A stretch of 11,285 bases of DNA from an uncultured Planctomycetaceae bacterium (GTDB taxonomy: Bacteria > Planctomycetota > Phycisphaerae > UBA1845 > UTPLA1): assembly GCA_938008425.1 (NCBI GenBank), contig CALLKH010000299.1, positions 1-11,285 on the forward strand, read 5' to 3'. A program made the position numbers and the translations under genes. The notes under the pieces were generated by a model that worked only from the letters and a program-made list of their open reading frames with translations, did no database searches and was not told where the DNA came from. This document shows, in pieces, positions 1-7,088 of this stretch (its first letter is position 1; the number at the start of each line of letters is the position of its first letter).

Positions 1-34
1 CGCACGAACCCAATCCCCGTTGGAGGCTGTCGCC

Positions 35-3000
35 ATGAAACGGCTGCTTGTGTTGTGCACTTGGATCTGTCTGTGTTGTTGTCCATCCCAGTTTGTGAAG
101 GCGAGCGACAAGGATCGCGCCCTTGGCGGCGATGATCCGACCGGCGGCGGAGGAGATGTCCTCGGCCGCTGCTGTTTTCTGGGAATCGTGCCGGAACCCA
201 TCCTCTGCGAAGTCAGCACTGAAGAAGAGTGTTACTTCAACACCGCCCCGGTTTCGTGGACGCCGGGCCTTGATTGCAACACCCCGTGCGAATCGCAGAC
301 CGAGTTTTTCCGCGGCTGCGGAACGCTGGGCGTCGGGCCACAGGGCTGCCCGCTGTTCAACACGGATGATGGTCAGTCGTTTATCCTGCAGAACGTCGGC
401 AATGTGATCGCGCCGCGCATCTGGGTCAGCGGTGTGATCAATCCGCAGTCGAACCTGTGCTCGCCGCTGGTTCTTCCCGGCCTGATGAACAACACGTTCG
501 GGCGCTGTTTCGAGGGCTGCGGCGTTTTGATTCAGGGCGTCGAGTGCATCCTGTTCCAGGCGGACAGCGGCGGACTCTATATCCTTACCAATCTTGGTGG
601 ATTCTCCGTCGGCGATCGCGTCAAGGTGCGGGGCTGCCTGAATCCGGTTTGTGTTTCCTTTTGTCAGCAGGGTAATGGCTGCATCGAGGACAACCTGATC
701 GAGGCATGCGATCCCGCGCCGACCGGCGCGTGCTGCAGCCCGCTTCTGTTGAACCCGCTCAGTTGCATCGTCACCACGCCGGATCACTGTGCCGAGATTC
801 AGGGCTCGTACATCGGCGACAACACCGTTTGCACGACAAACCCCTGCAGCACGGTTCTCGGCCGATGCTGTTTCCTCGGCATCGTGCCCGAGCCGGTGCT
901 CTGCGAAGTGACGACGTGGTCGAACTGCATCAGCCACCCGGCGTTCGTTTCGTGGACGGCCGGCGCGGACTGCGTCAACGGTTGCGACAACATTCCCCGC
1001 GGCGCGTGCTGCGTGCCGATGAACGTTCCCGGTTCGGCCTACTGTGAAGTTCTGACGGCTCAGGAATGCGCCGAGCGGGGCGGTGATTACAAGGGCGACG
1101 GCACGACCTGTGATCCCGCGGTGCCGTGTCCACGACTGGGTCGATGCTGTTTCGTCGGAATCGTCTTCCCGCCGTTCCTCTGCGACGTGACCACCGAGGA
1201 GGAGTGCAGCTTCTACATCGGCAGCTTCTGGACCGATGGGCTGACCTGTGACTGGCCGTGCAGCGACGCGCTGGGGTCGTGCTGCTTCGACATCGATGAC
1301 GGCCCGCTGGCATATGACACCTGCGTGACGAACATGACGCAGACTGATTGTGAAGCGAACGGCGGCGTCTTTGATCAGGGCGGAACCTGCACGCTCGTCG
1401 GCTGTTGTCTGCCGACCGGCGGCTGCCAGGACGCCGATCCGCAGTGTTGTCTCGCATCGGGCGGCCAGCCGAATCCGAACGGCGCCCCGTGCTCGTCGGT
1501 CGGCTGCAACGCGGACCCGACCGGGGCCTGCTGCATCCCGGTGGCGACGCCCGAGGACCGCTGCCTGGTTCTCACGCCGCTCCAGTGTCTCCAGCAGGGC
1601 GGGACCTATCAGGGCAACGGCAGCGTGTGTCCGCCGAGCGGATTCTGCGATCCGACGGCCACGGGCGCCTGCTGCGTGCCCACGCCGATTCCCGAGGGAC
1701 GTTGCCTCGAGTTGACGGCATTGCAATGTGCGGCGGCGCTGGGCGTGTATCATGGCAACGGGACGGTCTGCCCACCGAATAGTACGCTCTGTTTCCCGGG
1801 TCAGAGGGGCGCATGCTGCGTCGATGTTGATGACGGCCCCGCTCAGTTCGATACCTGCGTCAGAGTCACCCCCCAGCAGTGTCTGGAGCTGGGCGGGTTT
1901 TTCCAGGGCGTGAATACGTTCTGCCAGGTTCGGGCGTGCTGCTTCGACAACGGATTCTGCCAGGACATGGATCCGCGGTGCTGCATGGCGTCCGGCGGAA
2001 CGCCGGCGCCGGCGGGCGCGCTGTGCTCCAATACCACGTGTCCGGTTCCAGTCCGGGGAGCATGCTGCTTTGATGCTCCCAACGGCCTATGCACCGTGAT
2101 GACGCATCAGGAGTGCATCGAGGCAGGCGGAACGTATCTCGGCGATGGAACGACGTGCGGCCCGATCAACGTTTGCGTGCCGCGCGGCGCCTGCTGCCTG
2201 ACGCCCAATGTTCCGGGCACGACGAACTGCATCGTCACCACGGCCTTGCATTGCAATGAAGTCGGCGGCGTCTATCGCGGCGACGGCACGACCTGCACCA
2301 ACACATCGTGCCCGATTCTCGGTCGATGCTGCTTCCTCGGCATCGTGGCGGATCCGATTCTGTGTGAAGTGACGACGCAGTCGAGTTGTATGAATCGCCC
2401 CGGCTTCGTCTCCTGGACAGCCCATCAGACCTGTGATACGCCATGTCGGCGGCCGGACATCTTCCGCGGCTGCGGCGTTCTTGGGCCCGGCCCGCAGGGC
2501 TGCATCAATTTCCTGGCCGACACGGGAGAAGTGTTCGCACTCGAGAATGGCGGGCCGATTTTCAACAGCGGGCATGTCTGGGTTCGCGGCGAGATCGTGA
2601 ATCCGTCGAATCTGTGTTTCCCGGTTCCGGGTGTGGGGTTGCACAACAACACGATCGGCCCGTGCTTCGAGGGGTGCGGGCGACTGGTGCAGGGTGTCGA
2701 ATGCGTCCTGTTCCACGCGGACACCGGTGCATTGTATCTCCTCGACAATCTCGGCGGGTTTTCCGTCGGTGATCGCGTGAAGGTTCGCGGGTGCCTGAAT
2801 CCCGCCTGTGTGTCGTTCTGTCAGCAGGGCAACGGTTGCATCGAGGACAATGACATCGAGGCCTGCGGCGACATTCCGCGCGGCGCGTGTTGCAGCGGTG
2901 TGCTCGCCAATCCGCTCGGCTGCATTGTGACCACGCCGGCGAACTGCGAGATGATCGAGGGCGAGTACCAGGGCGACGGCACGACCTGTCTGCCGAACAA

Positions 3001-3607
3001 CCCTTGTGCGCCGCGCCTCGGCCGGTGCTGCTTCCTCGGATTCAATCCGGCGATTCCGCTCTGCGAAGTGCTGACGCGGCAGGAGTGCATGAACCTGCCG
3101 GCGCCGATTTCGTGGACCCCGGGCGCGACCTGTGAGACGCCGTGCGACAACATCCCGCGCGGCGCGTGCTGTGTGAGCCTCGGCACGAATGCGGCGCATT
3201 GCGTCGTCGTGACACAGCAACGGTGTCAGATGATCGGCGGCAACTATCAGGGCGACGGCACCACCTGCACCGCGAACACCTGTCCGATTCTCGGCCGGTG
3301 CTGCTTCCAGGGCATCGTGCCATTCCCGTTGCTCTGCGAGGTCACGACCCGCCAACAGTGTTTCCAGTTCGCGGCGCCGGTCTCGTGGACGGCCGGGGCG
3401 ACGTGTGCGATTCCGTGCCATCCGCAGTGCGACCCGCAGGGCGACTGCAACGGCGACGGCGTGATCGACGGCGGCGACGTGCCGTGCTTCGTACGGGCGA
3501 TGCTCGGCGGACCCGCATCGGGCGATCATCCGCATTGCGCAGGTATGAACGCCGCGTCGGAGACGGGACAGATTGCGGCGTTTGTCGAGTTGCTCACGAA
3601 TCCGTGA
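35..3607 (+). CDS. Giant secreted cysteine-rich modular protein with dockerin-like C-terminus
   Basis: Encodes 1190 residues. ATG at 35 is chosen because GGAGG at 22-26 sits 8 bases upstream; a TTG at 20 would overlap that site. An N-terminal signal peptide (MKRLLVLCTWICLCCC, then about residue 25) predicts export. The mature protein is a chain of cysteine-rich modules: six 'LGRCC' modules of about 45 residues (starting at 43, 275, 368, 762, 995 and 1086, each with a conserved SWT or FWT near its end), ten 'GACC/GSCC' modules (230, 322, 413, 496, 543, 591, 674, 717, 949, 1042) often ending GDGTTC, two short CC modules (455, 633), and two pairs of OB-like beta domains (92-229 and 810-948). A dockerin-like calcium loop follows at 1137-1148. 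Cysteine is about 139 of 1190 residues by hand count, mostly evenly spaced and with about 20 vicinal CC pairs, so dense disulfides are likely. From memory, GACC-type repeats recur in planctomycete secreted proteins of unknown function. A cell-surface structural or adhesive role is inference; I see no catalytic motif. Confidence 0.9.
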   Translation: MKRLLVLCTWICLCCCPSQFVKASDKDRALGGDDPTGGGGDVLGRCCFLGIVPEPILCEVSTEEECYFNTAPVSWTPGLDCNTPCESQTEFFRGCGTLGVGPQGCPLFNTDDGQSFILQNVGNVIAPRIWVSGVINPQSNLCSPLVLPGLMNNTFGRCFEGCGVLIQGVECILFQADSGGLYILTNLGGFSVGDRVKVRGCLNPVCVSFCQQGNGCIEDNLIEACDPAPTGACCSPLLLNPLSCIVTTPDHCAEIQGSYIGDNTVCTTNPCSTVLGRCCFLGIVPEPVLCEVTTWSNCISHPAFVSWTAGADCVNGCDNIPRGACCVPMNVPGSAYCEVLTAQECAERGGDYKGDGTTCDPAVPCPRLGRCCFVGIVFPPFLCDVTTEEECSFYIGSFWTDGLTCDWPCSDALGSCCFDIDDGPLAYDTCVTNMTQTDCEANGGVFDQGGTCTLVGCCLPTGGCQDADPQCCLASGGQPNPNGAPCSSVGCNADPTGACCIPVATPEDRCLVLTPLQCLQQGGTYQGNGSVCPPSGFCDPTATGACCVPTPIPEGRCLELTALQCAAALGVYHGNGTVCPPNSTLCFPGQRGACCVDVDDGPAQFDTCVRVTPQQCLELGGFFQGVNTFCQVRACCFDNGFCQDMDPRCCMASGGTPAPAGALCSNTTCPVPVRGACCFDAPNGLCTVMTHQECIEAGGTYLGDGTTCGPINVCVPRGACCLTPNVPGTTNCIVTTALHCNEVGGVYRGDGTTCTNTSCPILGRCCFLGIVADPILCEVTTQSSCMNRPGFVSWTAHQTCDTPCRRPDIFRGCGVLGPGPQGCINFLADTGEVFALENGGPIFNSGHVWVRGEIVNPSNLCFPVPGVGLHNNTIGPCFEGCGRLVQGVECVLFHADTGALYLLDNLGGFSVGDRVKVRGCLNPACVSFCQQGNGCIEDNDIEACGDIPRGACCSGVLANPLGCIVTTPANCEMIEGEYQGDGTTCLPNNPCAPRLGRCCFLGFNPAIPLCEVLTRQECMNLPAPISWTPGATCETPCDNIPRGACCVSLGTNAAHCVVVTQQRCQMIGGNYQGDGTTCTANTCPILGRCCFQGIVPFPLLCEVTTRQQCFQFAAPVSWTAGATCAIPCHPQCDPQGDCNGDGVIDGGDVPCFVRAMLGGPASGDHPHCAGMNAASETGQIAAFVELLTNP
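161..1270 (+). repeat. Long block X1 (7 modules) of the cysteine-rich protein
   Basis: Residues 43-412. Module order: LGRCC (43), OB-like A (92), OB-like B (159), GACC (230), LGRCC (275), GACC (322), LGRCC (368). The same seven modules recur in the same order and orientation at 2318-3418. The two OB-like modules share the pattern GCG-L-G-GC-LF-D-G-F/Y-L-N-G ... V-V-G-NP and probably arose by tandem duplication. Confidence 0.85.
1271..1804 (+). repeat. Short block Y1 (4 modules) of the cysteine-rich protein
   Basis: Residues 413-590. Module order: a GSCC module carrying FDIDDGP and DTC (413), a short CC module with QDADPQCC (455), then two GACC modules (496 and 543). It is directly followed by block Y2, which has the same four-module order and the same distinctive sub-motifs. 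Confidence 0.8.
1805..2317 (+). repeat. Short block Y2 (4 modules), tandem copy of Y1
   Basis: Residues 591-761. Module order: a GACC module carrying VDVDDGP and DTC (591), a short CC module with QDMDPRCC (633), then two GACC modules (674 and 717). The matching DDGP and QDxDPxCC signatures, not found elsewhere in the protein, identify it as the partner of Y1 and not just more GACC units. Confidence 0.8.
2318..3418 (+). repeat. Long block X2 (7 modules), second copy of X1
   Basis: Residues 762-1128. Module order: LGRCC (762), OB-like A (810), OB-like B (878), GACC (949), LGRCC (995), GACC (1042), LGRCC (1086), the same order as X1. OB-like B is 57 of 67 residues identical to its X1 partner by hand count, whereas the A modules are visibly more diverged. 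Confidence 0.85.
3419..3604 (+). other. Dockerin-like C-terminal domain
   Basis: Residues 1129-1190. The segment D1137-C-N-G-D-G-V-I-D-G-G-D1148 is a clear EF-hand/dockerin type I calcium loop (ligands D1137, N1139, D1141, D1145, D1148), followed by the helix VPCFVRAMLGG. A second half starting at C1168 keeps the helix (IAAFVELL), but its loop reads AGMNAASETGQ, without the usual acidic ligands. Dockerin-type domains at the C-terminus are common on exported planctomycete proteins; whether they bind a cohesin there is not established. Confidence 0.75.
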
Positions 3608-3640
3608 GCGAAGCGGTGATCGTCTGACCTGCGATTTGAG

Positions 3641-3673
3641 CGCCCCGGGGACTTCATCTCCGGGGCGTTTTTT
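3641..3673 (+). terminator. Rho-independent terminator after the cysteine-rich gene
   Basis: A perfect 8-bp stem (cgccccgg at 3641-3648, ccggggcg at 3660-3667) with an 11-base loop is followed by six T at 3668-3673. It lies 33 bases after the stop codon, which suggests the large gene is the last or only gene of its transcript. Confidence 0.85.
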
Positions 3674-3821
3674 CTGCGCGCTTGATGTCGCCGCCCGGGT
3701 CGGGTATCACGCCGACGGCGCGGAATCGTGATTCGAGAGAAGCGACTTCACGCGATGACGTTCAGCGGATGCCGCACGCGGATGGTTCAATCATTAAGTT
3801 AAGAAGGAGCGCAGTCGGCAC

Positions 3822-4835
3822 ATGAAAGCAATGCGATTTCATCGAACGGGGGATGTCGGGGTTCTTCAATACGAAGAGGTTCCCGATCTCGTGGCGGGGG
3901 AGGGCGAGGTGATCGTCGACGTGAAGGCGGCGGCGATCAATCGGCTGGATCTCTTCCTTCGCTCGGGCGCGGCCACCATGCCCGGATTCACCATGCCCCA
4001 TGTGGGCGGGTTCGACATCGCCGGTGAGGTCGCATCGGTTGGTGCAGGCGTGTCACCGGCGCTCGTCGGCAGGCCGGTGGTCGTGAAGGCGCGCGTGACC
4101 GGGCCGAAGTCGATGGGTCTTCTGGACATCATCGGCATCGCGCGACCCGGTGGTTTCGCGGAGCAGGTGCTTGTCCCCGCGCACTGCATCGCGCCAAAGC
4201 CCGAGCCATATTCCTTCGAGGAGGCGGCGGCGTTCGGCTGCGTCTATTTGACGGCCTACTACGGTCTCTGCTGGATTGCGGCGCTGAAGCCCGGCGAGAC
4301 CGTGCTGGTCCACGGCGCGGGCAGCGGCGCCGGATCGGCCGCCATTCAGGTCGCCAAGGCATGCGGCGCGACGGTCATCACCACGGCCGGCAGCGACGCC
4401 AAGTGTGACAAGGCGGCGACGCTCCTGAAGGCCGACCATGTGGTCAACTATCGCAGTGAGGACTTTGAGAGCGTGGTCAAGGATGTGACGAGCGGCCGCG
4501 GCGTTGATCTCGTCTTCGATCCGATCTGGGGCGAAAAGACGGCGCCGAAGACCTTGAACTGCCTCGCACGGTACGGCCGCTGGATCGTTCTTGGAATGGT
4601 CGAAGGGCTGCACGCTTCGATCGATGTGTCGAAGCTGCTGTTCCAGGAGATCACGCTGCGCGGCATCGTTGAGTTCTACAGCGACGATCGGATCATCGAG
4701 GCCGCGTGGGCGATGGCGCATCGCGGCGTCGTGCGGCCGATCGTCGACAAGGTGTGGAGCCTCGCGGATCTCGGCAAGGCGCAGAAGCAGATGGAGACCG
4801 GCGACTTCTTCGGGAAGATCGTCGTGCAGCCATGA
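3822..4835 (+). CDS. Zinc-independent MDR oxidoreductase, quinone reductase-like
   Basis: Encodes 337 residues, the usual length for the medium-chain dehydrogenase/reductase superfamily. AGGAG at 3805-3809 supports ATG 3822, with 12 bases between. The N-terminal half is GroES-like (VGGFDIAGEVASVGAGV, about residues 61-77). The C-terminal half has a Rossmann nucleotide-binding motif at 161-171 (VLVHGAGSGAG), followed by the family-typical KADHVVNYR segment. The GHE motif that supplies a catalytic zinc ligand in alcohol dehydrogenases is replaced by GGFD, and the four-cysteine structural zinc lobe is absent, so this should be an NAD(P)H-dependent quinone or enone reductase of the cytosol. The exact substrate cannot be told. 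It stands alone: a terminator lies upstream and a bidirectional one downstream. The gap 3674-3821 shows no convincing promoter. Confidence 0.9.
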   Translation: MKAMRFHRTGDVGVLQYEEVPDLVAGEGEVIVDVKAAAINRLDLFLRSGAATMPGFTMPHVGGFDIAGEVASVGAGVSPALVGRPVVVKARVTGPKSMGLLDIIGIARPGGFAEQVLVPAHCIAPKPEPYSFEEAAAFGCVYLTAYYGLCWIAALKPGETVLVHGAGSGAGSAAIQVAKACGATVITTAGSDAKCDKAATLLKADHVVNYRSEDFESVVKDVTSGRGVDLVFDPIWGEKTAPKTLNCLARYGRWIVLGMVEGLHASIDVSKLLFQEITLRGIVEFYSDDRIIEAAWAMAHRGVVRPIVDKVWSLADLGKAQKQMETGDFFGKIVVQP

Positions 4836-4867
4836 AGCGGTTTGCGGCGTGAGTCACTGTAGGAATG

Positions 4868-4898
4868 AAAAAGGGCAGGCCCGTCGGCCTGCCCTTTT
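4868..4898. terminator. Bidirectional terminator between convergent genes
   Basis: A perfect 13-bp stem (4869-4881 with 4886-4898) closes a CGTC tetraloop. It has four T on the right for the plus-strand oxidoreductase and five A on the left (4868-4872), read as T on the minus strand, for the lipoprotein gene. The symmetry and position between two convergent stop codons fit shared termination. Confidence 0.85.
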
Positions 4899-4933
4899 GT
4901 GTAATGTGAATCTATTGTGAGAGCCGCCGGCGA

Positions 4934-6928
4934 TCAGTCGGCGTTAAAGTCCGAACTCATCGGCATCCCCGCGAAGTTCGGCGAGAAGGTCGGCTCGGCG
5001 AAGTTTCGCATTGAAGGATGATCGGCCAGGAATCGACCCTCGCGATCTGCTCGCCAGACGAAATTCTGCGTCTGGCGCGGCAGGTTCCAGATCGCTTCCG
5101 GCTCCGCGTTCCTGATGTGCTGGGTGCCAAGCGCCTGCCACGGTCTGGATGCGACGGCCTCGCCCTTCGGTCGTTCCACGGTCGCGGGCATGGGCACCAG
5201 CAGGCCGTTGCCGGCAGTCGGGTCGAACGCGGCCAGATTGACACCGTCAAATGATTCAACGTCGCTCGGGCTCAGACCCGAGAAGGTCCAGCCGTCGTTC
5301 TGATACGTAAACGGCGAAGCGGAGGGATCGGTCTCGAATTCGACCGGACCTGCATCCGATTCCACATCCTTCGTTGACGCGGCGGGAGTCGTAGAAGCGA
5401 CTTTGACTTCGTCGTTTGAAGATTGGGGGCGATTGGCTCGTTTGAACGCAACGACGGCCGTCGCTCTCGGTTCACTCGCGCGGGGTTCGTCGTGGAAGAC
5501 GCCGGCGACCGGGGCGTCGATGATCTCCTGTGTGTCATCGACCGGGGCACGCGAGGCGGCGGTGGCGAACGGCAACTCGCCGGAAGGCAGGCTCATCGCG
5601 CCGACGGTTGCGCTTGCAATCGCGGGAGTGAAAGTCGTCGTCTCGTCGCAGGGCTCTTCCGCTTCGACGGGATCGATCGTCGTTGTCTCGACGCGCGAGT
5701 TGTAAATGGGAGAAGCCTGAATGGACGTGACATCGACCGATGCGAAAGCAGGTGCTTCGGCATCATCGCAGTCCACATCGGGCTGCACGTCGCCATCGGT
5801 CGCCAAGATCTGCACGACCTCCGGTGTCGCCCGGGCGGCAACCAGTCCGCGGCCGTATTCGGCCTTCGCGTGAATCTCCTTGATGAACGAGGCGACGAAC
5901 GCATCAAACTCGATGGCGGCTTGGTCGATGATCATGCGCGCCTCGTCGGCCGTGACGGGCGTCTCGCAGTTGCCGACGATGTCGCCGTTGGATGACTCGC
6001 TGAAGGCGACGAGGTCCGCGGCGCTTTCGTTGAACGTGATCGACGACTCGACGGGCTTCGGCGATTCGCCGGCGGGAAGCTGCATCGGTTCCTGCGGTGA
6101 CATCCCGTCGGCAAACGGTCGCTCGACGATCTGAAGCGCGAACGAGTACGCGAGCCCCACATTCTCCGCGCGATCGGTCGCTTCAACACGGAACCAGATT
6201 TCATGATCAACCGCGTCGGCCGGGATCTTGTAGGTGAACGATCCCTCGTCGGCCAGGTCGCGCTGAAGTTCGATCATCCGATGATCGTCAGCGGTGAAGT
6301 CCATCAGCATGCCGATGCGCACCGGGAACTCGACGAGGTGCGAATCGGTGGCACGCCATGAAATTGTCACCAGGTCGCCGGCGTTGTACCAGGTCTGCTC
6401 CGGGCTCACCCACACCTCGACCTCGGGCAGCGCCGTGTCGACGTGATACATGCGCTCGGGATATGCGACGGTGTGTTCGGCCGGCGGCTGGCCGGGACCG
6501 ACGAAGCGCACGCCGAAGTCACCATCCTCTTTCGTGATGAGCGGGAAATGAGTCTGGCTGCGACCGAAGAAGCCGGCCTTGTGCCAGTGATAACCGTTGT
6601 CATCGGTCCACCAGATCGCGACTCGCGGAATCTCTTCCGCGTTGTAGCCGCCGGGTTGTCGCACCATGACCATGCGGTTGTTGGTGAAGTAGTGAAGCGG
6701 ATCGTTGGGCATCGCCCGCGGCGCGGGCTGCAGGTCGTCGATCGGCTTCGCATATTCCGGCTGGTCGTATGCCCAAGCGGGATACGTCTCCTGCGGATCG
6801 AACGGCGCCTGACCATCGTCGGACATCGTCTGCTGTTCGACGGCGTGCGGCGCGGGTTGCTGGCAGGCCGGGTGAATCAGGATGAGTAGAACGAGACTCG
6901 CGAGCATCTTCCGTGGTGAGGTGAGCAT
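4934..6928 (-). CDS. Putative lipoprotein with Ig-like domain and long low-complexity tail
   Basis: Encodes 664 residues of unknown function. Start chosen at 6928: AAGGA (6941-6937 on the minus strand) is 8 bases from this ATG but overlaps the ATG at 6937, which would add three residues. A hydrophobic signal (LASLVLLILI) runs into HPAC, with C22 as the probable lipidated cysteine; His at -3 departs from the usual lipobox. Residues about 73-165 form a compact region rich in W, G and H (WWTDDNGYHWHKAGFFGR). Residues about 166-268 look like a bacterial Ig-like beta domain (WYNAGDLVTISWRATD ... EIWFRVEATDRAENVG). From 270 on the chain is rich in Ala, Glu, Asp, Ser and Thr and probably disordered, apart from a helical stretch near 327-377 and a W-rich C-terminus. 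It is likely anchored in a membrane facing the periplasm. I cannot assign a role. Confidence 0.85.
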   Translation of the reverse strand: MLTSPRKMLASLVLLILIHPACQQPAPHAVEQQTMSDDGQAPFDPQETYPAWAYDQPEYAKPIDDLQPAPRAMPNDPLHYFTNNRMVMVRQPGGYNAEEIPRVAIWWTDDNGYHWHKAGFFGRSQTHFPLITKEDGDFGVRFVGPGQPPAEHTVAYPERMYHVDTALPEVEVWVSPEQTWYNAGDLVTISWRATDSHLVEFPVRIGMLMDFTADDHRMIELQRDLADEGSFTYKIPADAVDHEIWFRVEATDRAENVGLAYSFALQIVERPFADGMSPQEPMQLPAGESPKPVESSITFNESAADLVAFSESSNGDIVGNCETPVTADEARMIIDQAAIEFDAFVASFIKEIHAKAEYGRGLVAARATPEVVQILATDGDVQPDVDCDDAEAPAFASVDVTSIQASPIYNSRVETTTIDPVEAEEPCDETTTFTPAIASATVGAMSLPSGELPFATAASRAPVDDTQEIIDAPVAGVFHDEPRASEPRATAVVAFKRANRPQSSNDEVKVASTTPAASTKDVESDAGPVEFETDPSASPFTYQNDGWTFSGLSPSDVESFDGVNLAAFDPTAGNGLLVPMPATVERPKGEAVASRPWQALGTQHIRNAEPEAIWNLPRQTQNFVWRADREGRFLADHPSMRNFAEPTFSPNFAGMPMSSDFNAD

Positions 6929-6980
6929 GACTTGCATCCTTGCAATGCTGCCGTGTTGGTTTTCGTCGATTTTATGAGCG

Positions 6981-7008
6981 ATTCTATCGGACGCAACCGA
7001 CGTTTGAA
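6981..7008 (-). promoter_or_regulatory. Candidate sigma70-type promoter of the lipoprotein gene
   Basis: On the minus strand TTCAAA (7008-7003) and TAGAAT (6986-6981) are 16 bases apart, matching the -35 consensus at 4 of 6 and the -10 consensus at 5 of 6 positions. The -10 lies about 50 bases before the chosen ATG. Together with the 160-base gap after purQ, this suggests the lipoprotein has its own promoter. Confidence 0.4.
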
Positions 7009-7088
7009 GACTGGTTGACTATCGACGCGGGTCCCGTCGCGGCTTGATCGAACCGCGGCGCAAGTGCGTTTTCTTCAAAGGAGTTGCG

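Noticed and set aside
161..3418. Repetitive DNA that at first glance could suggest a tandem or CRISPR-like array
   Set aside because: Repeats are in frame, of unequal length and diverged, and encode cysteine modules in one continuous gene; there are no constant repeats with unique spacers.
2087..3535. Long open frame of 482 codons on the minus strand inside the giant gene
   Set aside because: It is antisense to a gene with a signal peptide, module repeats and a calcium loop. Its residues are dominated by Arg, Ala and His with no recognisable fold, as expected of a GC-rich shadow frame.
3761..3791. TTCAGC and TTCAAT as a promoter for the oxidoreductase gene
   Set aside because: The spacer is 19 bases and both boxes match weakly, so it is no better than chance.
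5423..5995. Open frame of 190 codons on the plus strand opposite the lipoprotein gene
   Set aside because: No ribosome site, no domain and Arg/Gly-rich composition; the minus-strand reading has a signal peptide and an Ig-like domain.
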